Part shown: piece after piece, positions 6,448 through 14,952 of the stretch
How positions within the stretch are numbered: the stretch's first letter is position 1
How the letters are laid out: each line of letters begins with the position of its first letter
NCBI GenBank assembly: GCA_964614645.1
Contig: CAZTMA010000067.1
Location: 1-26,296, forward strand
From: MWBF01 sp964614645
GTDB taxonomy: Bacteria > Chloroflexota > Anaerolineae > CG2-30-64-16
Length of the DNA: 26,296 bases
Reading direction: 5' to 3'
Position numbers and translations under genes: made by a program
The notes under the pieces: model-generated
Database searches by the model: none
What the model was told of the DNA's origin: nothing
What the model saw: only the letters and a program-made list of their open reading frames with translations

Positions 6448-9035
6448 AACAGCAATCTTATCTCGAATACTCGTTGGATGACGGCCATATCGTTACCTGG
6501 CTCGCCCTCGGCCCCTGCGACTTGCCCGTGCAGGGCCAGCTTGGGCCAGCCGAAGATGCCCCGGCATACCGCCACCGCATCCTTGCGGAGCAGGACCGGA
6601 CACATCCGGATTTCGACTTGCCGGTAGAAGTTAGCTCCCTGACCTGCGGCAGCAAGACCCTCTACTGGCAGGTCAGACACAGCGAGCCGGACCATCTTCT
6701 GAGCTGGGAAGGCTTTCTTCCTGAGCCCACGCTGCGCCGGGCATGGGCTTTCTGCATCTTGCGGTCCAACCAACCGGCTCACGCAGTGCTCCACCTGTCG
6801 GCTACGTGTCCGGCCGCGCTCTGGCTCGACGGCGCCCTGGCTGGTCAGCTAGACGGGCCGCCACCGCGTCCAACAGGTGAGCCCAGTGTTGACTTTGCGA
6901 CAACAACCTGCGAGGTTGAACTCAGCGATCAGGACACGCTCGTGCTGGTCCGGCTTGATGCAGTCGGCGTGCGCGAGACATATCCAGCCTTTGCGCTGAG
7001 AGTCACCGGCGCGCTGGAGTCAGATATCGTCGTGCGTGTACCCACCCTGACACCCCCCACAAGAATCGCAGAGCGCCAATCAATCGAACGGACCTACTCG
7101 CTGGCCTACCTGGACCGCGCGGTTTATGCACGCACCGATGCGATCCGGTTGATGTTCCCACCGGAAACGCAGGGCAGTTATCAGTCCGTCGTGCGATTAC
7201 AGACGCCCGACCGGGGCATCTACGGCGAATTGAGCGGGCACGCCGCGGCGGGCAGCACGATTCAGGGAGTCAGCGGCACTAATCTGCCATCCGGTGAGAT
7301 GCGCGCCGTGCTGATGCCGCCCCCGGAGCAATACTATGACACGCACCTCCGGGCAGAGCGTGCCCTGCCTTTCTGGGTCGCTAAGGAGGCGCTCGCCCCT
7401 GAGCCGGCGGGCACGGAGAATGAACGGCTGATTGAGTTGATGCGCGAAGCGGCCCGCAGAGGGGGTGTGTTTGGTGAGTTGGCTCGCATGGCCCTGGGCT
7501 GGTGGTCCTCAGTCGATGCCAAGACGCTGCGGACTGCAATCCAGGCCGTGCGCGAGCGACAGGCCACGGAGCGCACTGCTGGTTGCTTGCCGAACCTGCT
7601 GGGGTTGATCGCGATCCGTACTCGGATGGCCAACCATGAGCGGTTCCCGCACGACCTGCTGCCAGAGCTGGACGAAGCCATCCAGGGTTTCGATTTCACC
7701 CTGCCCGAAAGCGTGAGGCGTTGGGATACACTGGACCTGGCCAATGAAGTGAGCCAGATTCTACTTCACACCTGTCGGATTCTCGCCGGACAGCTCTTTC
7801 CGAAGGCGAGGTTTTCGGCTTCCGGCATGACAGGCACCCAGGAGCAGCGCCGCGGGGAGAAGGCAGCCATCTTCTGGCTTCAGGACCACGGGCAGATCGG
7901 TTTCAACCTGTGGCATTCGCAGCTCGACCTCCTCGTCGCCGCGCTAGCCCACCTGTCGGATCTGGCCTCTAAAGCGGCTGTTGTCGAGCTGGCGAGCGTG
8001 GTGCTGGACAAGACACTCTTTACGATTGCGGTGCATTCGTTCCGGGGGGTCTTTGCGCCCGCGCGGGGATTTGCTTTACCTTCCTACCTGCGGAGCGGCC
8101 GCTTCGCGCCGGAATCGGCCATCAGTCGCCTGGTGTGGGGCGCCGGGTCCTACGAGCCGGACTTACGCGGGGCCGTAAGCCTGGGATTAGCAGGCAAACA
8201 CTATCAGCCGCCCGAGCTATTGCGCGCCATCGCCGGCGACCGGCAGTTCGAGGTCTGGGCACGCGAGCGGCAAGGGAGCCGCGAAGCAAACACGGTCTCG
8301 TTTCGCACCAACAACTTCATGCTCAGTTCGGCCCAGGATTACCATCCCGGACAGCCCGGCGACTATGAACACCTCTGGCAGGCCACCCTCGGCCCTGAGG
8401 CGCTCGTCTTTACAAATCACCCGCGCTCCTTCAGCCAATCAGCCGATGCGCCGGCTGGCTGGTGGCGCGGCAATGCGGCGCTGCCGCGTGTGGCCCAATG
8501 GCGGGACACCCTGGTTGCGCTCTACAATGCTCCCGAAGACGCGGGGCTGAACTTCACGCACGCCTACTTCCCGACCTTCGGCTTCGAGGAATGGCACGTT
8601 CCTGAGAGCCAGGGTCATCCGGCGGAGGGGTGGGCATTTGCGCGCGCCGGAACGGCTTACCTGGCCCTGTATGCAGCACGGGGCCAGACACTGGTGAGCG
8701 AGGGACCCGATGCCTACCGCGAATTGCGTTCACCGGGACGACAAAACGTATGGCTTTGCCAGATGGGCTCGCAAACCACGGACGAGAGCTTTGAGACGTT
8801 CCAACGCCGGCTGATGGCAACGCAGCCGATCATCACAGACCAAGGCGTCGGGTGGACGACTCTACGCGGGGACGTGCTCGAATTCGCCTGGACCGGTCCT
8901 CTCCGGCTGAACGGCGCCGAACAGCCAATCACCGGCTTCCGCCACCATGAAAGCGCGTTTGCCATCGCTGAGATGCCCGCGGAGCGTATGGACATTGGCT
9001 ACGGCCAGCAGGTGATGAGGTTGCATTTCGCCTGA
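6444..9035 (+). CDS. 863-residue protein of unknown function, possibly polysaccharide-lyase-like
   Basis: I do not recognise this family with certainty. The start at 6444 is chosen because ATGA overlaps the SGNH stop; an in-frame ATG at 6417 would add nine residues with no better ribosome site. No signal peptide or membrane segment is seen. Residues 1-300 look beta-rich with many acidic and aromatic residues (galactose-binding-like appearance, for example LHLSATCPAALWLDG). Residues 310-520 are helix-rich with Trp- and His-containing stretches (FNLWHSQLDLLVAALAHL near 488-505). Residues 520-863 return to beta-rich sequence and hold the most striking block, SSAQDYHPGQPGDYEHLWQA near 625-645, followed by TNHPRSFSQ. 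A helical toroid followed by beta-sandwiches recalls heparinase/alginate-lyase-like enzymes, and the coupled SGNH hydrolase fits polysaccharide breakdown, but this is inference from appearance. Confidence 0.6.
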   Translation: MKQQSYLEYSLDDGHIVTWLALGPCDLPVQGQLGPAEDAPAYRHRILAEQDRTHPDFDLPVEVSSLTCGSKTLYWQVRHSEPDHLLSWEGFLPEPTLRRAWAFCILRSNQPAHAVLHLSATCPAALWLDGALAGQLDGPPPRPTGEPSVDFATTTCEVELSDQDTLVLVRLDAVGVRETYPAFALRVTGALESDIVVRVPTLTPPTRIAERQSIERTYSLAYLDRAVYARTDAIRLMFPPETQGSYQSVVRLQTPDRGIYGELSGHAAAGSTIQGVSGTNLPSGEMRAVLMPPPEQYYDTHLRAERALPFWVAKEALAPEPAGTENERLIELMREAARRGGVFGELARMALGWWSSVDAKTLRTAIQAVRERQATERTAGCLPNLLGLIAIRTRMANHERFPHDLLPELDEAIQGFDFTLPESVRRWDTLDLANEVSQILLHTCRILAGQLFPKARFSASGMTGTQEQRRGEKAAIFWLQDHGQIGFNLWHSQLDLLVAALAHLSDLASKAAVVELASVVLDKTLFTIAVHSFRGVFAPARGFALPSYLRSGRFAPESAISRLVWGAGSYEPDLRGAVSLGLAGKHYQPPELLRAIAGDRQFEVWARERQGSREANTVSFRTNNFMLSSAQDYHPGQPGDYEHLWQATLGPEALVFTNHPRSFSQSADAPAGWWRGNAALPRVAQWRDTLVALYNAPEDAGLNFTHAYFPTFGFEEWHVPESQGHPAEGWAFARAGTAYLALYAARGQTLVSEGPDAYRELRSPGRQNVWLCQMGSQTTDESFETFQRRLMATQPIITDQGVGWTTLRGDVLEFAWTGPLRLNGAEQPITGFRHHESAFAIAEMPAERMDIGYGQQVMRLHFA

Positions 9036-9046
9036 ACATGCCAAAA

Positions 9047-9075
9047 GGCGGGCCGGTGTCAATCTCCGGCCCGCC
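9047..9075 (-). terminator. hairpin between convergent genes; best as terminator of the importer operon
   Basis: A perfect 10-bp GC stem with a 9-base loop sits between two convergent stops (9035 and 9112). On the minus strand the stem is followed by TTTT; on the plus strand it is preceded by AAAA and followed by no T run, so it mainly suits the minus-strand operon. Confidence 0.65.
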
Positions 9076-9111
9076 CTGACGACCCCATCCATCCCCATCC
9101 GACCTGGCGGC

Positions 9112-10455
9112 TCAGTACCCGGCAGCGCTGCCCTTGTCGGGTGTTCCGCGGCGGCCGGCGTACGGGTCCGGAACGGACCCATCGGTGGAGAACTGCGACA
9201 TGAAACCGATGCGTCGCTCCATGGTCTCTTCGCCGGCAGCCATGGCAGCCCGGCGGTCGCCGCCGTGCTCTCCCCGGACGATCCACTCCTGCCCGAAGTG
9301 CGAGTGGAGCACCTCGTCGGCCCAGTCGTAGTCCTGGTAAAGTGCCATCAACGCATGTTGCGCCTTGTCGCGACAGAACTCATACTCCTGGCGTTTGCCC
9401 GGCGGGTATTTCATCGCGGCCTGCTCGATGGCGACGGTCAGGTGCGTGTATGCCTCAATCGGATCCAGCTCGGCGAGGCACATGGTTGCGAAGCCGGTCC
9501 AATTCGGGTTTGCGGTGATGTCGATACCCTCCGCCTGCAGGGCCGCCTGCCCGAAGGCCGAATGCCTCACCTCATCCCAACAGTGCCGCGCAAGGTCACG
9601 GTAGAACGCCCACGGCCGGCCGCGTTCCAGCGTCATGATGGCAGCCACCGTCTCCGCAGGCGACATCTCGTGGAACCGCACCCACATCATCTGTTCAAGG
9701 CCCTCACGCACTGCGTCGCCCCGTTCCGGCACGAAAACGGTGGGCGGCTTGGGCACGCTGGACCGGAAGCGCGCGTCCCGGCCCGACTGCTGCGGCATGA
9801 CCCACGGCTGCCCGTCGCTGCGTGCGGCAGGCAGCGCGGCAGGCGCCATGGCAGGTGCGTCGCCGGCGATGCCGCCTGTGGCGTCCAGGTAAGCCTGCAC
9901 ATGCGCGGCCCAGGCTGTTGAACGAGCCTGGGCTCCATCCGCTCGCGACACTAACTCTGCGAGATAACGCTGGCCCAACGCGGTCTGCGTCTCCTCCTCT
10001 GCCAGGAGGAGACGCAGCATGCGCCCGGTCGGGTAGTCAACGAGCGGGTTAATGCCGTCGAGATGCGCCTTGTAAGCCGTCACCAAGGCAGGCTTGATGA
10101 CGCCGTAGATGCCTGTCAGCAGCTCGACCGCATCCTCGGCTCGGATGACTTCATCCATCAGCGCCGTCAAGCTGGCATCGGGCGGCGCATCGACCGACTT
10201 TTCGGAGCGCCGTAGCTCACCGATGCGCGCGCGCAACGCCTCGTGATGCTCGGCATCTTCATAGAGATGCCGGCCCAGCAGGAACTTGACCTCCCACTCA
10301 GGAACACTCAGCATATGCCCGGCGGCCACGAACATCAGTCGTCGCTCAACATAGGCTAACCGGTGCAGCCGGCGGGCGTTCTCTTCCACTCCGTAACCGA
10401 GCCGCTCAACATCCTCAATACCGGCAAAACGATCACCACTAAACAGCTCACTCAT
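9112..10455 (-). CDS. ferritin-like di-iron helical protein
   Basis: A 447-residue soluble protein made mostly of long amphipathic helices. The C-terminal half holds a full ferritin-like pattern: Glu near 263/268, E295xxH298 (WDEVRH), E344 (AIEQ) and E381xxH384 (ADEVLH). The N-terminal half holds a second, less perfect set: E37, the EDAEHH run at 66-71 and EEE at 153-155, so the protein may be a tandem of two bundles joined by a Pro/Ala-rich linker (about 195-240). Relatives annotated as DUF455 or MiaE-like proteins are oxidases, hydroxylases or of unknown role. The ATG follows GGGGAG by seven bases and lies 13 bases after the upstream ATPase gene, making it the last gene of the importer operon. 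Why an importer should carry a di-iron enzyme is unclear; modification of the imported compound is one idea. Confidence 0.75.
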   Translation of the reverse strand: MSELFSGDRFAGIEDVERLGYGVEENARRLHRLAYVERRLMFVAAGHMLSVPEWEVKFLLGRHLYEDAEHHEALRARIGELRRSEKSVDAPPDASLTALMDEVIRAEDAVELLTGIYGVIKPALVTAYKAHLDGINPLVDYPTGRMLRLLLAEEETQTALGQRYLAELVSRADGAQARSTAWAAHVQAYLDATGGIAGDAPAMAPAALPAARSDGQPWVMPQQSGRDARFRSSVPKPPTVFVPERGDAVREGLEQMMWVRFHEMSPAETVAAIMTLERGRPWAFYRDLARHCWDEVRHSAFGQAALQAEGIDITANPNWTGFATMCLAELDPIEAYTHLTVAIEQAAMKYPPGKRQEYEFCRDKAQHALMALYQDYDWADEVLHSHFGQEWIVRGEHGGDRRAAMAAGEETMERRIGFMSQFSTDGSVPDPYAGRRGTPDKGSAAGY

Positions 10456-10468
10456 ACCTATGCTCCCC

Positions 10469-11521
10469 TTAACTCGGATTGATGTTGAGAATACTACTCA
10501 GGTGCAACTGATCCGCAAAATGACAGGCTGCGAAATGACCTGTGCCTTGCAGTTCAGTGAGCGGTGGTTCCTCCTGGCGGCAGATATCCTGGGCATAGCG
10601 GCAGCGCGGATGGAAGTAACAACCCGACGGTGGGTTGGATGGATCGGCCACGTCGCCTTCCAGCACGATGCCTTCGTCTATCGTGTTGAAGCGCGGGTCG
10701 GGTTTCGGCACGGCGGAGAGGAGTGCTTCGGTATAGGGGTGTTTGGGATTCCGGTACAGTTCCTCGGTGTCCGCCAACTCTACGAGTTTTCCGACGTACA
10801 TCACGGCGACGCGATCGCTCAGGTACTCCACGACACTGAGGTCGTGAGCGATGAAGATATACGTAAGGTTGAGCTCGTGCTGGAGGTCCTGCAGGAGATT
10901 CAGGATTTGGGCGCGCACTGAGACATCGAGGGCGGACACGCCTTCGTCGCAGACTACCAGCCTGGGGTACAGGGCCAGCGCCCGCGCAATACCAATCCGT
11001 TGCCGCTCACCCCCGCTGAACGCGTGCGGATAGCGGCGCATAAACTCCGGTCGCAGGCCGACCTGTTTGAGCAGGTGTGCGACGCGATCTTCCAGTGCAG
11101 AACCTCTCAAGGCCTCGTTCACCCTCAGGGGCTCCCCAACGATATCCAGCACGTTCATGCGGGGATTCAGCGAGGAATAGGGGTCCTGGAAGATCATGCG
11201 GATCTCGCGGCGATAAGGCTTGAGCGCATGGCCGTCGACCCGGGCCAGGTCAACCGTCTGGCCGTCTTCCCTGCGATAGAGAATCTGGCCGGCGGTCGGC
11301 TCATAGGCGCGCAAGATGCAGCGCCCCGTAGTCGTCTTGCCGCAGCCAGATTCACCGACCAGACTGAGCGTCTCTCCCTGCTTCACCGCGAAATTCACCC
11401 CATCCACGGCCCGCACATGGCCCACGACGCGACGGAAGAAGCCCTTCCGAATGGGGAAGTGCATTTTAAGGTTGTTGACCTCGAGCAGGGCGCCATTCGA
11501 TGCGCCGGCCGTACTAATCAT
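10469..11521 (-). CDS. oligopeptide/oligosaccharide-type ABC transporter ATPase (OppF-like)
   Basis: A 350-residue ATPase of the peptide/opine/nickel family that powers uptake through the two permeases upstream. Walker A is GESGCGKT (56-63), Q-loop at MIFQDPYSSLNP (109-120), signature FSGGERQR (168-175), Walker B ending VVCDEG (189-194) and switch His in IAHD. The C-terminal oligopeptide-transporter domain carries GCYFHPRC, a cysteine motif usual for OppD/OppF. The common CDEP is here CDEG, keeping the catalytic Glu but losing the Pro. The chosen ATG at 11521 lies one base after the stop of the preceding ATPase gene, with GGAG nine bases upstream; an in-frame ATG at 11578 would overlap the neighbour by 56 bases. 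OppF-like by position and its N-terminal basic stretch FPIRKGFFRRVVG. Confidence 0.93.
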   Translation of the reverse strand: MISTAGASNGALLEVNNLKMHFPIRKGFFRRVVGHVRAVDGVNFAVKQGETLSLVGESGCGKTTTGRCILRAYEPTAGQILYRREDGQTVDLARVDGHALKPYRREIRMIFQDPYSSLNPRMNVLDIVGEPLRVNEALRGSALEDRVAHLLKQVGLRPEFMRRYPHAFSGGERQRIGIARALALYPRLVVCDEGVSALDVSVRAQILNLLQDLQHELNLTYIFIAHDLSVVEYLSDRVAVMYVGKLVELADTEELYRNPKHPYTEALLSAVPKPDPRFNTIDEGIVLEGDVADPSNPPSGCYFHPRCRYAQDICRQEEPPLTELQGTGHFAACHFADQLHLSSILNINPS

Positions 11522-11522
11522 C

Positions 11523-12593
11523 TCATTCCGCTCCCATCGATCGTGCCTGTCGCGCTGCGACTTCATCTGGCTGCCCATAGAGCAGACAACTCACCATGCG
11601 GCCAGGCCCGAGCTGGACCGGCTGCGGGGTCTCGCGATCACAGACGCCCGGCATATAACGGATACAGCGGGGATGGAAATAGCAGCCGCTGGGACGCGTG
11701 AAGGGATCAGGCACCATCCCCTCGATGGAATCCAGACGCTGGCGGACTGCGCCGCCAACCTTGGGAATGGACCGCAGGAGCGCCTGCGTGTAGGGATGTT
11801 TCGGGTCGTGGAAGATCGATTCCACGTCGGCGGTCTCCACAACCCGACCGAGATACATGACCGCTACATCGGTGCACATCCCGGCCACGACTCCCAAATC
11901 GTGGGTGATCAGCATCAGCGACATGCCAAGCCGGCGTTGCATGCTGCGAATCAGCCTCAGAATCTGGGCCTGGGTCGTGACATCCAATGCTGTCGTGGGC
12001 TCGTCCGCAATGAGCAAGCTCGGATTGCAGGCAATCGCCATGGCGATCATCGCGCGCTGGCGCATGCCGCCGCTGAATTGGTGCGGATACTCGTCGACGC
12101 GCTGTTCCGGTTTCGCGATGCCGACCTGTCGAAGAAGCTCGATGGCCCGCTCGCGCGCCTCAGTCTTGCTCATCTTCTGGTGCAGCAACAGGTTCTCCAT
12201 GATCTGATTGCCGATGGTATACAACCCGCTGAGCGAAGTCATCGGCTCCTGGAAAATCATGGAGATTTCCTTGCCGCGAATGGCGCGAATCTCACGACCG
12301 GTCGCCTTGAGTTGGGCCAGGTCGATTTCCTCGATCTGGGCGCCGGCGCCGTTGGTCGGCAGCGTGCGGCGGTAGAGGACCTCTCCCGCGACGAGCCTTC
12401 CCGGCGTATCCACAATCTGCAGAATCGAGCGCGCCGTGATGCTTTTGCCGCACCCGCTTTCGCCGACGATGCCCAATGTGCGCCCGCGGTATAAGGTCAG
12501 GTCAACGCCATCTACGGCCTTAACCGTGCCCTGGTCCATGAAGAAGTATGTTTTGAGCCCCTTGATGTCCAGGAGCCAGTCAGCGTTTGGCAT
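11523..12593 (-). CDS. oligopeptide/oligosaccharide-type ABC transporter ATPase (OppD-like)
   Basis: A 356-residue ATPase, partner of the OppF-like protein in the heterodimeric motor of the importer. Walker A is GESGCGKS (44-51), signature FSGGMRQR, Walker B LLIADEP, D-loop TALDV and switch region ITHDLGVV; the C-terminal peptide-transporter domain holds GCYFHPRC. Start choice: ATG at 12593 is preceded by AGGA at eight bases and gives the usual short N-terminus; in-frame ATGs at 12641 (overlapping the permease stop by 11 bases) and 12668 have no clear ribosome site but cannot be excluded. The region between Walker A and the Q-loop carries a Gly/Ala insert (LPTNGAGAQIEEIDLAQL) a little longer than in enteric OppD. 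Confidence 0.93.
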   Translation of the reverse strand: MPNADWLLDIKGLKTYFFMDQGTVKAVDGVDLTLYRGRTLGIVGESGCGKSITARSILQIVDTPGRLVAGEVLYRRTLPTNGAGAQIEEIDLAQLKATGREIRAIRGKEISMIFQEPMTSLSGLYTIGNQIMENLLLHQKMSKTEARERAIELLRQVGIAKPEQRVDEYPHQFSGGMRQRAMIAMAIACNPSLLIADEPTTALDVTTQAQILRLIRSMQRRLGMSLMLITHDLGVVAGMCTDVAVMYLGRVVETADVESIFHDPKHPYTQALLRSIPKVGGAVRQRLDSIEGMVPDPFTRPSGCYFHPRCIRYMPGVCDRETPQPVQLGPGRMVSCLLYGQPDEVAARQARSMGAE

Positions 12594-12630
12594 ACCGTCT
12601 GTCCTGTTGGTTTCGTAGAGGCCGCTGTGC

Positions 12631-13806
12631 TTACCGGCCATATGGGTCCGCCGCATCTCGCAAGCCATCGCCCAGGAAATTGAGCGCCAGCACTGTCACC
12701 ATGACCGCCAGAGCCGGAATCAGCAGCCAGGGAGCCGTCGCCACCGCGCGCACGTTCTGCGCCTCCTGCAAGAGCACCCCCCAGCTCACCACCGGCGGTT
12801 GGAGACCCAGACCCAGGAAGCTCAGCGCTGTCTCAGCCAAGATCATGCCCGGGATGGCCAGGGTGATGGAAGCGATAATGTGGCTTGTAAAAGATGGAAT
12901 CATATGCCGGAAGATGACGCGCAGCTCGCTGACACCATCCAGGCGCGCGGCCAGTACAAAATCCTCTTCACGCAGTGAAAGAAACCGCCCGCGCACCACA
13001 CGAGCCAGGCTCGTCCAGCCGATGAAGGAAAGGATGATGGTAATGCTGAAGTATATCCGCTCTGACGGCCAGGTCACGGGGATGGCGGCGGCGAGACCCA
13101 TCCACAGGGGGATGGTGGGCACGGATCGCACGAATTCGATGAGCCGCTGAATGATGTCATCCACCCGGCCGCCGAAATAGCCGGAGACGCCGCCCAGAGT
13201 GAGGCCCAGCACGAAACTGAGGAACACGCCTACCAGACCGATCGACATGGAGATGCGCGTCCCATAGATGATACGGGTGAGGACATCGCGGCCCACACGG
13301 TCCGCGCCCAGGAGGTACACCGGAAATTCGGTCGGTTCCAGCGGTCCAAACAGGTGCCAGTCGGAGTCGATCAAACCCCACATCTTGTACGGCTCGCCCC
13401 GCACGAACAAGCCCAGTCGGATGACCTGCTCCGGATCCGATGTAAAGATGCGGCGCAGAGCCTCCCGGTCAATCTCCTGCTTCATGCCTAACACATAGGG
13501 GCCGACAAAACCTCCCTCATGGAAGAAGTGGAGCGCTTGCGGGGGCGCATAGGTGCGCGGCGGGTTGAAGGCATCGGGCTGGTAGGGGGCAATCGGCTCG
13601 GCGAAGATAGCGACGAGATAGATCAGCAGGGTTATCACCGCTGAAGCCATTGCCAGCTTATGTTTGCGGAACTTCCACCACATCAGCTGCCACTGTGACG
13701 CCACGTAAACACGCGCCTCAGGGGACTCCGGTCGCGGCCTGGCAGCAGGTACGCCGCCGGCGCCGGTTCCCGGGGTATTCGCAGTCTCTACCGTGTCTAA
13801 AGCCAT
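12631..13806 (-). CDS. ABC transporter permease (OppC/DppC-like)
   Basis: A 391-residue inner-membrane permease, longer than the ~300 of enteric OppC. Residues 1-38 form a Pro/Ala-rich cytoplasmic tail; the first membrane helix is near 52-70; then a large external loop of about 100 residues (PYQPDAFNPP through DSDWHLFG) before the LGADRVGRD motif that marks OppC-type proteins. Five further helices follow, with the ATPase-contacting EAA loop at AARLDGVSELRVIFRHMIP. The enlarged external loop is common in peptide-family importers of carbohydrate-using bacteria. AGGA lies seven bases before the ATG, and the gene begins 10 bases after the first permease. Confidence 0.93.
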   Translation of the reverse strand: MALDTVETANTPGTGAGGVPAARPRPESPEARVYVASQWQLMWWKFRKHKLAMASAVITLLIYLVAIFAEPIAPYQPDAFNPPRTYAPPQALHFFHEGGFVGPYVLGMKQEIDREALRRIFTSDPEQVIRLGLFVRGEPYKMWGLIDSDWHLFGPLEPTEFPVYLLGADRVGRDVLTRIIYGTRISMSIGLVGVFLSFVLGLTLGGVSGYFGGRVDDIIQRLIEFVRSVPTIPLWMGLAAAIPVTWPSERIYFSITIILSFIGWTSLARVVRGRFLSLREEDFVLAARLDGVSELRVIFRHMIPSFTSHIIASITLAIPGMILAETALSFLGLGLQPPVVSWGVLLQEAQNVRAVATAPWLLIPALAVMVTVLALNFLGDGLRDAADPYGR

Positions 13807-13816
13807 AGGTCAGTCC

Positions 13817-14800
13817 TCAGCCGAGCCGGATGCGCGGGTCAAGCCACGCGAGCAAGATGTCGGAAATCAGGGTGCCGAAGATGGTAAGTGCGCTGAGCAT
13901 GAAGATGAAGCTGCCGGCAAGGTACATATCTTGCGACAGCAGCGCGCGGAGCAGCAGCGGTCCGGTGATTGGGAGACTCAGCACCACGGCCACGATGGTT
14001 GAACCGGACACCAGGTTGGGCAGATACCATCCCGCCGTGCTGATGAACGGGTTCAAGGCCGCACGTACGGGATACTTCATCAGGAGGCGCGTCTCAGACA
14101 GGCCTTTGGACCGCGCCGTCACAACGTAGGGTTTGTGCAGTTCGTCCAGCAGGTTGGCTCGCATGATACGAATCAGCGAAGCAGTGCCACTTGCGCCGAG
14201 CACAACCATCGGAATCACGAGGTGTTTGGCAAGGTCCCAGACTCTGGCGAGGCTCCAGGGCGCGCTGACAAATTCCGGCGAGAAGAGGCCGCCGACGCTC
14301 TGGTTGAAAAAGGCAAAAAACACCCACATCAGCACCAGCGCCAGGAGAAAGTCCGGTGTTGCCAGCCCCAGGAAGCCGATGAACGTGGCAATATAGTCGC
14401 CGATGGAGTACTGCTTGACCGCTGAGAAGACGCCGATGGGAAAGGCAATGATCCACGTCAGCAGCAGCGTGGCCAGCGACAGCACAAATGTCAACGGCAG
14501 CCGCTCCCATAGCAGACCCCACACGGGCCGGTTCCACTCCATGGACTGGCCGAAATCGCCCTGCAGCATGTTCGAAATCCAGCGGAAATACTGGACGTAG
14601 AACGGCTGGCCGAGGCCATAACGGTCTCTCAAAGACTCGAGCGTGGACTCGTCAACCAGATCGCCCATGGCGGCGAGCTGCGAAACATATGTAGTTAGGT
14701 AATCTCCGGGTGGCAACTGAATGATGGTGAATGACACGACAGACACTAAGAACAGCGTCGGGATCATCATCACCACGCGGCGCACGATGTATTGAAGCAT
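13817..14800 (-). CDS. ABC transporter permease (OppB/DppB-like)
   Basis: A 327-residue permease with the OppB start MLQYIVRRVVMMIPTLFLV, first helix at about 9-30, an external loop with RYGLGQPFYVQYFRW, then five helices; the EAA loop reads TARSKGLSETRLLMKYPVRAALNP. The ATG at 14800 has AAGGAG six bases upstream. The same frame stays open to an ATG at 15016, but that stretch would overlap the binding-protein gene and has no membrane character, so it is not used. Together with the OppC-like protein it forms the channel. It follows the binding-protein gene after a 152-base gap with several hairpins. Confidence 0.94.
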   Translation of the reverse strand: MLQYIVRRVVMMIPTLFLVSVVSFTIIQLPPGDYLTTYVSQLAAMGDLVDESTLESLRDRYGLGQPFYVQYFRWISNMLQGDFGQSMEWNRPVWGLLWERLPLTFVLSLATLLLTWIIAFPIGVFSAVKQYSIGDYIATFIGFLGLATPDFLLALVLMWVFFAFFNQSVGGLFSPEFVSAPWSLARVWDLAKHLVIPMVVLGASGTASLIRIMRANLLDELHKPYVVTARSKGLSETRLLMKYPVRAALNPFISTAGWYLPNLVSGSTIVAVVLSLPITGPLLLRALLSQDMYLAGSFIFMLSALTIFGTLISDILLAWLDPRIRLG

Positions 14801-14848
14801 CGGCCACTCCTTGAGCCCGGCAGAGGCGCCGGTATGAAAAACGGGGTT

Positions 14849-14946
14849 CCGGGGTTGCACTTCACACCTGTGCAACCCCGGACTGATCGCTGGCGAGCAG
14901 GCTCCCGTGCAGGTGGCAGTCTGCACATCACGCCTGGGACGCCAGG
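14849..14946 (-). terminator. cluster of three intercistronic hairpins after the binding-protein gene
   Basis: Between the binding-protein stop (14953) and the permease start there are inverted repeats at 14933-14946 (5 bp), 14907-14926 (6 bp) and 14849-14881 (perfect 12 bp, 9-base loop). On the minus strand the last is followed nine bases later by TTTTT. Such structures commonly trim or stabilise mRNA so that binding protein exceeds permease; partial termination is likely, a complete stop is not, since no new promoter is apparent. Confidence 0.6.
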
Positions 14947-14952
14947 GCTGCC

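Noticed and set aside
11316..12494. 392-codon plus-strand frame across the two ATPase genes
   Set aside because: It spans antisense over two genes with complete ABC motifs and has no recognisable domain of its own.
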